Source of the DNA: Commensalibacter papalotli (ex Servin-Garciduenas et al. 2014)
GTDB taxonomy: Bacteria; Pseudomonadota; Alphaproteobacteria; Acetobacterales; Acetobacteraceae
DNA: 64,000 bases
Assembly: GCF_000527695.1 (NCBI RefSeq)
Contig: NZ_ATSX01000001.1
Coordinates: 434,001 to 498,000 of the forward strand
Direction of reading: 5' to 3'
Of the stretch, positions 19,666-28,852 are shown piece by piece; within the stretch, counting starts at the first letter, position 1, and every line of letters begins with the position of its first letter. Below the pieces are notes generated by a model. The model had not been told where the DNA came from. It worked only from the letters and a program-made list of their open reading frames with translations, and did not search any database. The position numbers and the translations under genes are program-made.

Positions 19666-20259
19666 ATGGATATTTTTATTATTTTATTTGATGATTTTCG
19701 TACATTAGATGTCTTTGGTCCAGTGGATGTTTTTGGTGAAATAAAAGAATTTACACTTCATTATTGTTCAATTAATGGGGGTATAATTTATAATTCTCAT
19801 CAAGTGCCCATAATGACCCAGTCTTTACCATTAAAATTACCGTATAATTCTGTGCTGTTTATTCCAGGAGGGATGGGTACGCGATTATTGGTAGATGATA
19901 CGGTATTTATTTGTTGGTTAGATAAAATGATAGCTCAAGCCTTATATTGTTTAACCGTTTGCACGGGATCCGCATTGCTAGCAAAGACCAAGCGATTAAA
20001 TGGCAAGTATGTAACTTCAAATAAAAATGCATGGTCATGGGTAACATCATTAAATAATCAAGTTAATTGGCAAGAGAAGGCTCGTTGGTGCGTTGACGGT
20101 CATCTTTATACATCATCAGGTGTATCAGCTGGTATTGATATGGCATTATGCTTTGTTGCTGATCTGTATGGTAAAGAACGAGCGATTAAAGTTGCAAATT
20201 TGATGGAGTATGTTTGGAATGATCACAGTCATAATGATCCTTTTTCAAGCTCATTATGA
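19666..20259 (+). CDS. DJ-1/PfpI family protein
   Basis: 197 residues, a single DJ-1/PfpI (class I glutamine-amidotransferase-like) domain. The opening MDIFIILFDDFRTLDVFGPVDVFG and the nucleophile elbow TVCTGSALLAK (Cys at about residue 107) match the group of PfpI proteins related to isonitrile hydratases and to the N-terminal domain of some AraC-type regulators. There is no DNA-binding domain. The substrate cannot be told from sequence. It is flanked by a terminator upstream and converges on the OmpA-like gene, with eight bases between stops. Confidence 0.8.
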   Translation: MDIFIILFDDFRTLDVFGPVDVFGEIKEFTLHYCSINGGIIYNSHQVPIMTQSLPLKLPYNSVLFIPGGMGTRLLVDDTVFICWLDKMIAQALYCLTVCTGSALLAKTKRLNGKYVTSNKNAWSWVTSLNNQVNWQEKARWCVDGHLYTSSGVSAGIDMALCFVADLYGKERAIKVANLMEYVWNDHSHNDPFSSSL

Positions 20260-20267
20260 CTTATTAA

Positions 20268-21056
20268 TTATTTATTAGGTGTTGCTTTAGGTTTGTCTGC
20301 TAGGTCAGATCTAATCATTTCTACGTGATCTGGGCTTAGATCTTGCACTTGAGTTTCTGGTATCCCTTTGGCTAGCAAATAAATACGTGTAGAAGGAATT
20401 CCTTGATTAATTAATACAGCGCGAATAGCTAACCCACGATTTAATGCAGTACGGCGTGGTGTGGATAAATCATCAGCATTACCGTGACTGTAGGCATTTA
20501 GAAAGATCGTAGCATTAGGGTGCTGTTTTAATGTATTGGCGAAATCCATCACAGCTTTGAGCATAGATTCGTTAAGGTTGATACTATTTTCATCAAAAAT
20601 AATTAAGGTGTGCTTGTTAGTAGCATGAACTTCGCCTTTTGCTTCTTTGATAATTTGTGGCATAGGGGGGGGGGCTGGTGGATGCAAGGGTACAACAATG
20701 TTTGCATCTTTAAATACAGGAACAGGGGGAGGTGCAGGAGGGATCGTTGGTAATACAGCAGGAGGCTTATTAGTGCTTTCCTGAGGCTTTGTATTTTGTG
20801 TAGCAGTTACTTTTTTGTGAGTGTCTTCTTTTTTTTGCTTCTTTTTAGCAGTCTGTTTTTCTTTTTTATGAGTTTTGGAGGCTTCTTTACTCTTTTTTTT
20901 ATGTCCATCCCCTAAATTATTCAAAGCAGATTGATTAACATTTACCTGTGCCATTGCAACAGAAGAGGATAGCATTATGAAGGCCGAGCAAGCAGCTGTT
21001 AAGAAAAGCTGACTTCTTTTTTTAACAATAGAAAAAGGAGATAAAGGAAAATTCAT
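20268..21056 (-). CDS. OmpA-family protein with Lys- and Pro-rich linker
   Basis: 262 residues. A signal peptide covers about residues 1-37 (ends VAMAQ). A strongly basic segment (KKKSKEASKTHKKEKQTAKK, about 50-75) is followed by a proline-rich segment and an OmpA-like C-terminal domain (about 140-250), with FANTLKQHPNATIFLNAYSH and RTALNRGLAIRAVLINQGI. The usual peptidoglycan-binding Asp/Arg pattern is only partly kept, so binding is uncertain. The basic linker suggests contact with anionic polymers. I start at ATG 21056; a TTG at 21071 would add five residues. Confidence 0.75.
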   Translation of the reverse strand: MNFPLSPFSIVKKRSQLFLTAACSAFIMLSSSVAMAQVNVNQSALNNLGDGHKKKSKEASKTHKKEKQTAKKKQKKEDTHKKVTATQNTKPQESTNKPPAVLPTIPPAPPPVPVFKDANIVVPLHPPAPPPMPQIIKEAKGEVHATNKHTLIIFDENSINLNESMLKAVMDFANTLKQHPNATIFLNAYSHGNADDLSTPRRTALNRGLAIRAVLINQGIPSTRIYLLAKGIPETQVQDLSPDHVEMIRSDLADKPKATPNK

Positions 21057-21123
21057 GATACAGCCTAACAATCAACTTTCTTTAAAGTAGAATAAACTTG
21101 CTTAATGATAACATGCTAGTCAA

Positions 21124-21957
21124 TTATTTATCGGGAGTATTTTCTGATATAATTTCTCTGATCTTAGAGAATAACGCTGCATTTGCGGCAACGGTATCTA
21201 CTGACATTCCGATATCATTTAGCGGATTACCTTGTAAATCAGACGCATGACCACCAGCTTCGCGGACTAAAATTAAACCAGCGGCAACATCCCAAGGCTT
21301 TAAGCCCAGTTCCCAAAAACCTTCATATCGTCCCGCAGCAACCCATGCTAAATCCAACGCAGCAGCTCCAAAACGTCTGAGACCAGCAATTTGAGGCATC
21401 AAGGAACTTACAGTTTGTACAAACCCTTTTCTTTTCTGTTCAGTAGAAATAGCAAAGGGAATACCAGTTGCAAAAACAGCTTGATACATATCTCGCCTTG
21501 CAGAAACACGTAAGCGGCGTTCATTTAAAAATGAACCGATACCTTTTTCTGCCCAGAACATTTCATTGGCAACAGGGTTATAAACAAGACCAGATACAAT
21601 TTCAATTTCACCATTTTCGTGGCGTTTTTGTAAAGCTATAGAAATCGCCCAATGAGGAATACCATGTAAAAAATTAGTGGTTCCATCCAAAGGATCAACA
21701 ATCCAACGCCAGCTCCAATTGTCACTTCCTGAATGACCGCTTTCTTCCATTAAAAAAGCATAGCCAGGGCGTGCTTTTTCAAGCTCTGCACGAATGGTCG
21801 ATTCGGCTCTAAGATCAGCTTGAGATACAAAATCTCCAGGTCCTTTGACACTGACTTGAAGCATTTCCACTTCGTTAAAATCTCGTAACAACCCACGTGC
21901 AGCTTTTTGTGCAGCGTTTTGCATTACCATCATATGAGGGGAAAGTCGAATAGCCAT
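21124..21957 (-). CDS. suhB: Inositol monophosphatase family protein (SuhB-like)
   Basis: 277 residues. The lithium-sensitive phosphatase metal site is visible: Glu71 and Glu72 in EESG, Asp88 and Asp91 in IVDPLDGTTNF, and WDVAAG near residue 225. Members dephosphorylate myo-inositol-1-phosphate or related sugar phosphates; SuhB also joins the rRNA antitermination complex in E. coli. Which role applies here is not decided by sequence. ATG 21957 has aggaa upstream. efp lies 134 bases upstream on the same strand. Confidence 0.9.
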   Translation of the reverse strand: MAIRLSPHMMVMQNAAQKAARGLLRDFNEVEMLQVSVKGPGDFVSQADLRAESTIRAELEKARPGYAFLMEESGHSGSDNWSWRWIVDPLDGTTNFLHGIPHWAISIALQKRHENGEIEIVSGLVYNPVANEMFWAEKGIGSFLNERRLRVSARRDMYQAVFATGIPFAISTEQKRKGFVQTVSSLMPQIAGLRRFGAAALDLAWVAAGRYEGFWELGLKPWDVAAGLILVREAGGHASDLQGNPLNDIGMSVDTVAANAALFSKIREIISENTPDK

Positions 21958-22091
21958 GAGAAAGTTCCTGAAAATTATAAGAAGGCTTGATTTTGATTAA
22001 TTATAAATAAAACAGTAAAGATGTCTGTTTATATTTTGATAAAACAGGCATCTCAATCAATGTCATGTAAGATATAAACTTTAAGTAAGAC

Positions 22092-22658
22092 TTAAGATTT
22101 AGATCTTTCAACGTAACTACCATCTTCGGTTTTAACAACGATTTTTTCTCCAGCTTCTACGAACGGAGGAACCATTGTTTTTACACCATTAGATAACATT
22201 GCTGGTTTATAAGAAGAGCTTGCTGTTTGACCTTTGACAACAGGTTCTGCTTCAACAACTTCCAAAGTCACTTGTGCAGGCAGTTCAACAGAAACCGGAT
22301 CACCTTCAATTAATCTGACAATGATTTTCATATTATCTTGTAAGAAAGGTAATAAATCACCAAAAATATCTTTATGAAGCATGAATTGATCAAAAGTTTC
22401 TGGATCCATTAACACGATATTATCGCCGTCCTCATAAGAATAGGTAAATTCTTTGTCTTCGGCCATCAGACGCTCTACGGTATCAGCGGTACGCCAACGT
22501 TCGTTGGTTTTATTTCCTGTTTTCAGATCGCGCATTTCCACTTGGATAAATGCACCACCTTTGCCTGGCGTGATAATTTGTTGTTTAAGGACAGACCAGC
22601 GACGACCTTCATGTTCAATAACTTGGCCCGCACGAATTTGGTTTGCCTGTTGTTTCAT
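22092..22658 (-). CDS. efp: Translation elongation factor P
   Basis: 188 residues. EF-P enters the ribosome E site and relieves stalling at consecutive prolines. The loop ITPGKGGAF carries Lys33, the residue that is beta-lysylated in bacteria having EpmA and EpmB, both encoded immediately upstream. Three beta-barrel domains and the ending DGSYVERS fit the family. ATG 22658 has gagagaa upstream. The Pro-rich TolA, TolR, TonB-like and OmpA-like proteins of this window are plausible clients. Confidence 0.97.
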   Translation of the reverse strand: MKQQANQIRAGQVIEHEGRRWSVLKQQIITPGKGGAFIQVEMRDLKTGNKTNERWRTADTVERLMAEDKEFTYSYEDGDNIVLMDPETFDQFMLHKDIFGDLLPFLQDNMKIIVRLIEGDPVSVELPAQVTLEVVEAEPVVKGQTASSSYKPAMLSNGVKTMVPPFVEAGEKIVVKTEDGSYVERSKS

Positions 22659-22743
22659 TAGTTCTCTCTAAAAATAAACGAGTAAAAGGAAGATTTATAG
22701 TCTTCATATTAGAAAAAGGCAAGCTATTCACTACCTTAATCTT

Positions 22744-23763
22744 TTAAATTTGACGTATTTTATGATTGGGGTCAAGCACAGAATGAGGGGTTTGAGGATT
22801 AAAATATTCAGGACCTAAGGGGACTTTGCCATGCCCCCCAGGAATATCCAGAACATATATCGGCCATGCCAAGCCTGTTACCCTCCCGCGTAGTGCGTTT
22901 AACAAACGATGTCCTTGCTCAATTGGGACGTAAAATCGTGATGTTCCAGGGGCTTTATCAAGTTGATGAAGATAATAAGGTTTAATGCGCCACTCAACAA
23001 AAGCCCGAAGTAACGCCTCTAATGTTGTGACATTATCATTTATATTTTTAAGTAATACAGATTGGCTTAGCAAAGGGATGCCACTTTTAATCAAGGATTT
23101 TATAGCTTGATATGCTTGGGGGGTAAATTCTTTTGGATGATTGGCATGAACCACTACCCATAAAGCTTTATCGCTTTCTAAACTCTTAATAAATTTAGAA
23201 GTTAACTTGCTTGGAGCAGAAAATGGAACGCGAGTATGAATACGGATTGTTGTAATATGAGGGATTTGATCAAGGGTTTGTATAATATGATTCATCCGAC
23301 GAGGCGAGAGGATTAAAGGATCTCCACCAGATAAAATAACTTCACGGATTTGAGGGTGCTCTTTAATCCATTGTAAGGCAGATTCCAGTTCTTGATCACT
23401 GAGTAACCCATTTTCAGGGCCTACTTGCTCTCGGCGAAAGCAAAAACGGCAATACACAGGACAGATAAGTAAAGGTTTTAATAAAACACGATCTTCATAA
23501 CGATGAACAATACCAGGAATTGGCGATAAGGCTTCATCAGCAATAGGATCGTTTGACTCATCGGGTCGTGTAACTAACTCATCAGGATGAGGGATGTATT
23601 GAAGCCCAATTTCGTCTGTAGGTGTTTGAATAAGTTCTACCATCTCGGCAGAAATAGCAGTCGCATAGGTTTGAGAGAGCTTTTTTAAAGAAGAAATATC
23701 TTTGTGATCAATGAGATTTTTTTGTAAAAGTTCATGAACTGTGTGCAGGGTTTTATTATTCAT
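22744..23763 (-). CDS. epmB: EF-P beta-lysylation protein EpmB (lysine 2,3-aminomutase family)
   Basis: 339 residues, a radical-SAM and PLP-dependent aminomutase. The iron-sulfur motif CPVYCRFC gives Cys101, Cys105 and Cys108. The SAM-binding stretch VILSGGDPLIL is near residue 150. The PLP lysine region lies near the C-terminus (VLDIPGGHGKVPLGP). EpmB makes (R)-beta-lysine, which EpmA attaches to EF-P. It is short for a lysine 2,3-aminomutase of catabolism, and its place beside efp and epmA supports the EF-P role. It is divergent from epmA. Confidence 0.93.
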   Translation of the reverse strand: MNNKTLHTVHELLQKNLIDHKDISSLKKLSQTYATAISAEMVELIQTPTDEIGLQYIPHPDELVTRPDESNDPIADEALSPIPGIVHRYEDRVLLKPLLICPVYCRFCFRREQVGPENGLLSDQELESALQWIKEHPQIREVILSGGDPLILSPRRMNHIIQTLDQIPHITTIRIHTRVPFSAPSKLTSKFIKSLESDKALWVVVHANHPKEFTPQAYQAIKSLIKSGIPLLSQSVLLKNINDNVTTLEALLRAFVEWRIKPYYLHQLDKAPGTSRFYVPIEQGHRLLNALRGRVTGLAWPIYVLDIPGGHGKVPLGPEYFNPQTPHSVLDPNHKIRQI

Positions 23764-23883
23764 TAGTAAACAGGACTTTGTTTTGTGTGTATTTGTAAAA
23801 ATTCGTTTTATCTAAATGAAAAAATCGCATAATGATTAAAAAGATGTAAAGCAAATTAAGAGAAATACAAGGACTCTTTTATA

Positions 23884-24873
23884 GTGAATCAATCAGATTG
23901 TGCCTCTCTTGTAGATCGCTTGCCTTTGTTAAAACGCAGGCAGTTGATGATAAAGGCCATCAGAAGTTTTTTTGATGCCAAAGATTATTTAGAAGTTGAG
24001 ACTTCTTATTTGGTCCAAGCACCTGGCGAAGAAGTGCACTTGAATCCTTTCCATACAATTTATGAGACTCCATACGGAGAAAAACGGATTTTATTTTTAC
24101 ATACAAGTCCTGAATTCGCCATGAAACGTATTATGGCTGAATTGCATCAACCCGTTTATCAGCTTGCCAGAGTATGGCGTAATAAAGAAGGCGGGCCAAA
24201 CCATTCTCCTGAATTTACAATGTTAGAATGGTATCATCCTTATTGTTCTTTAACTGAGTTAATGAATGAAACAGAACAACTTTGTAAGAATTTGTTGCCT
24301 TGTGAGATAAATTATCAAAACCAAAAGATTCGTTTTGACATCCCATTTGAAAAGCTAACTATTCAAGAAGCTTTTCAGAAGTTTGTCGGTGTTGATATTT
24401 TATCATTGCTTGATGATGAGCGCAGATTAGCTGATGCTGTTGGCTATAACTTGCGAGATCATGAAACATGGGAAGATTTGTTTTTTAGGTTATTACTGGA
24501 TAAAATTGAGCCTAATATTGGAAGGGATCGCCCAACATTTTTAACACATTGGCCTGTTCAACAAGCAGCTTTGGCTAAAATTGATCCTCATGATCATCGT
24601 GTTGCATTACGTTTTGAGCTGTATGCTGGAGGGTTGGAGTTGGCAAATGCATTCGAAGAGTTGACCGATCCCATAGAACAAAGAAAACGTTTTATTACAG
24701 ATCGAAGTAAAAGAGCGGTTTTATATCCTGAGGCACCTCAATGGGAAATGGATGAGGCTTTTTTACAAGGATTATCCAAGATGCCACCTTGTTCAGGTAT
24801 TGCGATGGGGGTTGATCGATTAGTTATGCTGGCAACGGGGGCTAAAAATATCCGAGATATTTTATGGATATAA
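23884..24873 (+). CDS. epmA: EF-P lysine ligase EpmA (GenX/PoxA)
   Basis: 329 residues, a truncated class II lysyl-tRNA synthetase paralogue without the anticodon-binding domain. Class II motifs are visible: motif 2 (RVWRNKEGGPNHSPEFTMLEWY, about 100-120) and motif 3 (GIAMGVDRLVML, about 305-316). It activates beta-lysine and ligates it to Lys33 of EF-P. The start is GTG 23884. It is divergent from epmB, with 120 bases between. I see no epmC hydroxylase gene near it. Confidence 0.93.
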   Translation: MNQSDCASLVDRLPLLKRRQLMIKAIRSFFDAKDYLEVETSYLVQAPGEEVHLNPFHTIYETPYGEKRILFLHTSPEFAMKRIMAELHQPVYQLARVWRNKEGGPNHSPEFTMLEWYHPYCSLTELMNETEQLCKNLLPCEINYQNQKIRFDIPFEKLTIQEAFQKFVGVDILSLLDDERRLADAVGYNLRDHETWEDLFFRLLLDKIEPNIGRDRPTFLTHWPVQQAALAKIDPHDHRVALRFELYAGGLELANAFEELTDPIEQRKRFITDRSKRAVLYPEAPQWEMDEAFLQGLSKMPPCSGIAMGVDRLVMLATGAKNIRDILWI

Positions 24874-25001
24874 AGTGTGTTTTATATTTAAAAACATTCA
24901 GAAAAATAGTATTGAGACCTTGTCGAAATGGTTGATAAAAGATAAAGCTAGATACCAAAGAATGGTAACGCTCATTTTAATGGTTCTTTAAGGGAATAAA
25001 A

Positions 25002-25736
25002 ATGTCACAATCAGTAACAAAGGGTCTTGTTGTCATGTATAAAAAAAGAAAATCCGTTATGGGTGGCCTTTTGGGGATGGCAGGCTTGCTTGCTTTGGCT
25101 GGATGTGGTGGCGTTCCAGAACATGAGCGTGAATGTCAGTGGGAAGGTACCCCCTCATGGTATTGTCGTCATACTGCTAAAAAAGATACTTATTTTGTTA
25201 AGGGGAATACACAATCTTATTTTATCCCTGCCTATACAGGGCCAAAAGATTTCCCTATACCTGACATGCCTGTTTATGTTGATGAAACTTTGGATCAGAC
25301 TTTGCGTGCTTCTGTTGTATTAGGGGATTACAAGCAAGCATTGCAGAAAACAGGGTTGTTAGCATTGGTAGAGCGCCAAGGACCTTATACGCTTTTTGCT
25401 GTACCAAATCACCCTATGGAACATCCGTCTTTCGCAGTTGAAGGCTCTTTAATGGATGTACAAAATGAGGTTCTGTTGAAACAGTTAATGGCATATACAA
25501 TTGTTCTGGGTAATTATCCTCCTGCTAAATTAAGAGCGTTAGCTTTGAAAAATGGAGGCTCTGTTGAGCTTACTACTTTTTACAATCAAAAGTTAACTGT
25601 AACTATTGATCCTCAAACAGGTGAGTTTGTAACAAAAAATAAAGTAGGGCAAGTTAACAAGATTTGGGTGAATGGTATTCCTCAATCAAATGGCACTTTA
25701 TATGTCAGTCAAGGTCTGCTTAACCTAGTTCCATAA
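25002..25736 (+). CDS. FAS1 (fasciclin) domain lipoprotein
   Basis: 244 residues. The signal peptide has a lipobox LAGCG (Cys at about residue 35), followed by a Cys- and Trp-containing segment (ECQWEGTPSWYCRH) and one fasciclin-like domain (about 95-244, with QKTGLLALVERQGPYTLFAVPNHP and YVSQGLLNLVP). FAS1 domains serve in adhesion or protein-protein contact. ATG 25002 has aaggga eight bases upstream. A later ATG at 25035 would still include the lipobox. Its role is unknown. Confidence 0.8.
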   Translation: MSQSVTKGLVVMYKKRKSVMGGLLGMAGLLALAGCGGVPEHERECQWEGTPSWYCRHTAKKDTYFVKGNTQSYFIPAYTGPKDFPIPDMPVYVDETLDQTLRASVVLGDYKQALQKTGLLALVERQGPYTLFAVPNHPMEHPSFAVEGSLMDVQNEVLLKQLMAYTIVLGNYPPAKLRALALKNGGSVELTTFYNQKLTVTIDPQTGEFVTKNKVGQVNKIWVNGIPQSNGTLYVSQGLLNLVP

Positions 25737-25740
25737 GAAA

Positions 25741-25788
25741 TTTATGCTTTCTGTGAATTGTTTTTCAATTATTCACAGAAAGCATAAA
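25741..25788. terminator. Inverted repeat between convergent genes (probable terminator)
   Basis: An 18-base perfect inverted repeat, 25741-25758 and 25771-25788, with a 12-base loop. It sits between the stops of the FAS1 lipoprotein gene and thiE. The arms carry A/T ends (tttatg and cataaa) rather than a long T run, so termination is likely but weaker than at the other sites. Confidence 0.55.
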
Positions 25789-25797
25789 AAGAGAGAG

Positions 25798-26436
25798 TTA
25801 CCTTTCTTTTTGAGCGTCTTCGATAGCTTTTAACATACTTTGAACTCCTTTTTCAGGCCCTTCTGGGTGTCTCCAAACTGCTCCAATCACAGATAGGAAA
25901 TCAGCACCAGCTTGAACTAATGGTTTGCAATTGTCTGGAGTTATTCCACCAATTGCAACGACTGGTAATTCCATCATTTCTGACCACCAGCTTAATAACT
26001 CTATGGGGGCTCTAACATCGGTATCTTTGGATATTGTTGGAAAAAATGCACCAAAGGCAATATAATCAGCGCCGCCTTCTCCTGCCTTCATAGCCATATC
26101 ACGACTATCATAACATGAAACACCTAACTGTAGATCATCCCCTAGTTGTGACCTTGCTAGCTCAATAGGGGTGTCATCCATTCCAATATGGGCGCCATCG
26201 CAACGATATTCTTTTGCTAAATCTGGACGATCATTAAGGATAAACGCAATATTTCTGTCTTGGACAATAGGTTGTAAAACGTCAATTGCCTTACGTATTT
26301 CATCGTCTGAAACATCTTTTAATCTTAGTTGAACAGCAGCAACAGGACCAGCCTCTAAGGCTTGGATAAGCAGAGGTTTAAATTCTAAAGCTGTAAAAGA
26401 GGGAGGGGTTATCAGATAAAGCTCACAAGGGTTCAT
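25798..26436 (-). CDS. thiE: Thiamine-phosphate synthase
   Basis: 212 residues, a TIM barrel that joins hydroxymethylpyrimidine pyrophosphate and thiazole phosphate. Family segments are VAAVQLRLKD near residue 34, AFILNDRPDLAKE, DGAHIGMDD, GVSCYDSRDMAMKAGEGGADYIAFGAFFPTISKD and VVAIGGITPDN. The FFPTISKD segment replaces the more common PTxTK of ThiE, as in many alphaproteobacteria. ATG 26436 has gagaag upstream. I looked for a TPP riboswitch in the 213 bases upstream and saw none, and no other thi genes are adjacent. Confidence 0.9.
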   Translation of the reverse strand: MNPCELYLITPPSFTALEFKPLLIQALEAGPVAAVQLRLKDVSDDEIRKAIDVLQPIVQDRNIAFILNDRPDLAKEYRCDGAHIGMDDTPIELARSQLGDDLQLGVSCYDSRDMAMKAGEGGADYIAFGAFFPTISKDTDVRAPIELLSWWSEMMELPVVAIGGITPDNCKPLVQAGADFLSVIGAVWRHPEGPEKGVQSMLKAIEDAQKER

Positions 26437-26649
26437 AATCTTCTCAATGTTTTGGGATATGTAAATAAGATAGATATAAAAATATCGTTATATCTATTAT
26501 GTCAATTAATCCAATTTGAATCAAAATTATATCATACAAATATAACTGAATTGTTATTGTTTTATCACTAGGAATAGTTTTATCGCTTTGTAAATCATGT
26601 ATTTTACGATTAGGTATTTTTTCTTTGTTTGAAATGTGATTTATAACAA

Positions 26650-27075
26650 ATGATCTGTTTCATTTGTAAAGCTGATAAAATGTGGGTTCTCTTTAGTAAA
26701 TATATCGTGGTTGGTGTTGCTAATACGTTGCTAACTATGATCGTTATTTTTGCTTTGATGCACAGTGGTGTTAACCTCTATGTATCTAATGCAACAGGAT
26801 ATCTTGTTGGTATTATTTTTAGTTTTATTGTAAATTCACTTTTTACATTTTCAGCAAAATTAAGTTTTAGAAGCCTTGTAAAATTTTTCACGGCTTGTTT
26901 CATAGCGTATCTTGTTAATTTAGTTGCAATGAAAAGTTTTTTAATGGTTTTTCCTGAGAAAATATATCTACCTCAGTATAAAGCATACCTTGAGGTATAT
27001 CTTGCACAGTTATGTGGTATGGGATTTTATACGGTAACTGGTTTTATTTTAAATAAATTTTGGGTGATGAAATGA
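26650..27075 (+). CDS. GtrA family membrane protein
   Basis: 141 residues with four predicted membrane helices (about 14-32, 38-60, 72-95 and 115-138). The pattern KYIVVGVANTLLTMIV with NSLFTFS and a final NKFWVMK marks the GtrA family. These proteins work with a GtrB-type polyprenyl-phosphate glycosyltransferase and are thought to flip the lipid-linked sugar. The start may be ATG 26680 (MWVLFSKY) instead. The stop overlaps the next gene's ATG as ATGA, so the two are coupled. Confidence 0.85.
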   Translation: MICFICKADKMWVLFSKYIVVGVANTLLTMIVIFALMHSGVNLYVSNATGYLVGIIFSFIVNSLFTFSAKLSFRSLVKFFTACFIAYLVNLVAMKSFLMVFPEKIYLPQYKAYLEVYLAQLCGMGFYTVTGFILNKFWVMK

Positions 27076-28055
27076 ATAACGAAATTATTAATCAAAATAC
27101 AGTTCGTTCAGAGATTCCGTCTTTAGCAATCGTTGTTCCTTGTTATAATGAAGCAGAAGCATTTTCTCGTGGAGTAACTGAGTTATCTAAAGTTATCAAT
27201 GATTTGATTGCAAAGAAAAAAATTAAAAATGATAGTTATATTCTATTTATAGATGATGGCAGTACCGATAATACTTGGTTTCAAATTAAACAAGCAGGCG
27301 AGGAAATGCTACATGTTCGAGGTTTGAAACTTTCAAGAAATCAAGGACAACGAGTGGCAATGTTAGCAGGGTTGACCTCTATAAATACGGATGTCAGTAT
27401 TAGTGTTGATGTTGACTTGCAAGATGATTTAAATTGTATAGAGCAAATGATCGATAAATATATGCAGGGTAATGAGATTGTATATGGTGTTCGTGATGAT
27501 CGCTCAAAGGATAGTATATTTAAACGTAATACTGCTAATATGTTTTATAAATTGATAAATTTGATGGGTGTTAATCATATTCCTAATCACTCAGAATATC
27601 GTTTATTAAGTAAGCGTGCCATTCATTGTTTATTAGAATATAAAGAACAAAATTTATATATACGTGGTGTCTTGCCTTTGATTGGTTTTAAAAGCGATAA
27701 AGTTTTTTATGCGCGTCAAGAACGAATTGATGGTCAAACAAAATATTCGTTTTTTAAGTTATTAAGTTTAGCAATTGAAGCTATCACCTCATTTTCTGTT
27801 TTTCCCTTAAGATTAATCGCTATTTTAGGGTTTGGAACCTGTATTTTGGCAATAATTTCAATGTTCTATGGAGTCATTAGTAAAATTGGTGGATTTGCTG
27901 TTCAGGGATGGTCTTCACTTATCATTTCAATTTTCTTCTTAAGCGGTGTACAGCTTTTGTCTTTAGGTGTAATTGGTGAATATATTGGAAAAATTTATAT
28001 AGAAACAAAACAGCGCCCTAAATTTTTTATTGATGAAACCATAGGAAAATTTTAG
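27072..28055 (+). CDS. Family 2 glycosyltransferase, GtrB/DPM1-like
   Basis: 327 residues. The GT-A domain has the nucleotide motif LFIDDGSTDNT and the metal-binding DVDLQDD region, followed by NHSEYRLLSKRA and two C-terminal membrane helices (about 230-255 and 262-290). This is the layout of GtrB/ArnC-type enzymes that put one sugar on undecaprenyl phosphate. The start is ATG 27072, which overlaps the GtrA stop. No third, serotype-specific transferase lies next to the pair, so the final acceptor is unknown. Confidence 0.88.
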   Translation: MNNEIINQNTVRSEIPSLAIVVPCYNEAEAFSRGVTELSKVINDLIAKKKIKNDSYILFIDDGSTDNTWFQIKQAGEEMLHVRGLKLSRNQGQRVAMLAGLTSINTDVSISVDVDLQDDLNCIEQMIDKYMQGNEIVYGVRDDRSKDSIFKRNTANMFYKLINLMGVNHIPNHSEYRLLSKRAIHCLLEYKEQNLYIRGVLPLIGFKSDKVFYARQERIDGQTKYSFFKLLSLAIEAITSFSVFPLRLIAILGFGTCILAIISMFYGVISKIGGFAVQGWSSLIISIFFLSGVQLLSLGVIGEYIGKIYIETKQRPKFFIDETIGKF

Positions 28056-28852
28056 TATTATATTCTGTTGGTCGGTTTAGTTAAAGTATCTGGTCAACAT
28101 GAAATCAGAAAATGGGAAATGTTTATTTTACTAAAGTCGATTTTAAAAGTTAGCATAATCTATGCTGAATTATATTATTTAAATATATTCTGCTTAAAGT
28201 TCAAAACTTTGCTTTTTTAATGATTATTATACCCTAGAAAAACTGTTTATAAATTTATTTGAATGGTTTAGTTGGAATGTATATAGGTCGGTTTGTATAT
28301 GTTTTTTATTAAATATTATCAATTTTGATATTTATTGAAAGCATTATGTATAGCATCAAGTTTGGTTATCAAAGAAAACGAACATCTTATTGATCTTGTC
28401 TTGGTATGATATTTATTTTCACTGCTGTATATATAACGTATAGTTTTAATATACTAAAGAGCCTATTAATCAACATTTCATATAAGCATCTCAAGTAAGG
28501 GATGGCGTTTTAAATCAAGAATTTATGACTAAATTACCCCAAGATTTTTCAGAAAAATAGATTTAACTTATCGTATACTTTGTGGTTTACACTCTAGTAG
28601 AAAGTAAAAAGAAATAAACGCTGAGTTTGGTAATAATTGAGTAAATGCAGTTTGGTGTTTACAAGATATGACAGTATAAAAAAAAATAAGATTTCGGCAT
28701 AAAGCAGAAAGAATTATGATTTTATAATCAAATAAAGACTGTAAAGATAATTATATTGGAAATCTTATATACAGAGCTTCTGTTTATTATGAAATTATAT
28801 AACAAGGAAGTTTAAACCTCCTTGTTATAATACAGTATATAAATGGCTCAAA
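28056..28852. other. Gene-free stretch, possible decayed sequence
   Basis: 797 AT-rich bases with no supported gene on either strand. Between about 28480 and 28720 one plus-strand frame reads protein-like pieces broken by several stops (for example ITPRFFRKIDLTYRILCGL), so a decayed gene is possible but I cannot name a family. A hairpin near the fbaB end is listed separately. Confidence 0.4.
28798..28829 (-). terminator. Hairpin downstream of fbaB
   Basis: An 11-base perfect inverted repeat (28798-28808 and 28819-28829) with arms tataacaagga and tccttgttata and a 10-base loop. It lies 23 bases beyond the fbaB stop on the minus strand. There is no long T run after it in that direction, so the terminator role is likely but not certain. 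Confidence 0.6.

Noticed and set aside
26437-26649. TPP riboswitch ahead of thiE
   Set aside because: I looked for the conserved CTGAGA and the thi-box 3' part on the minus strand and found neither; thiE also stands alone.
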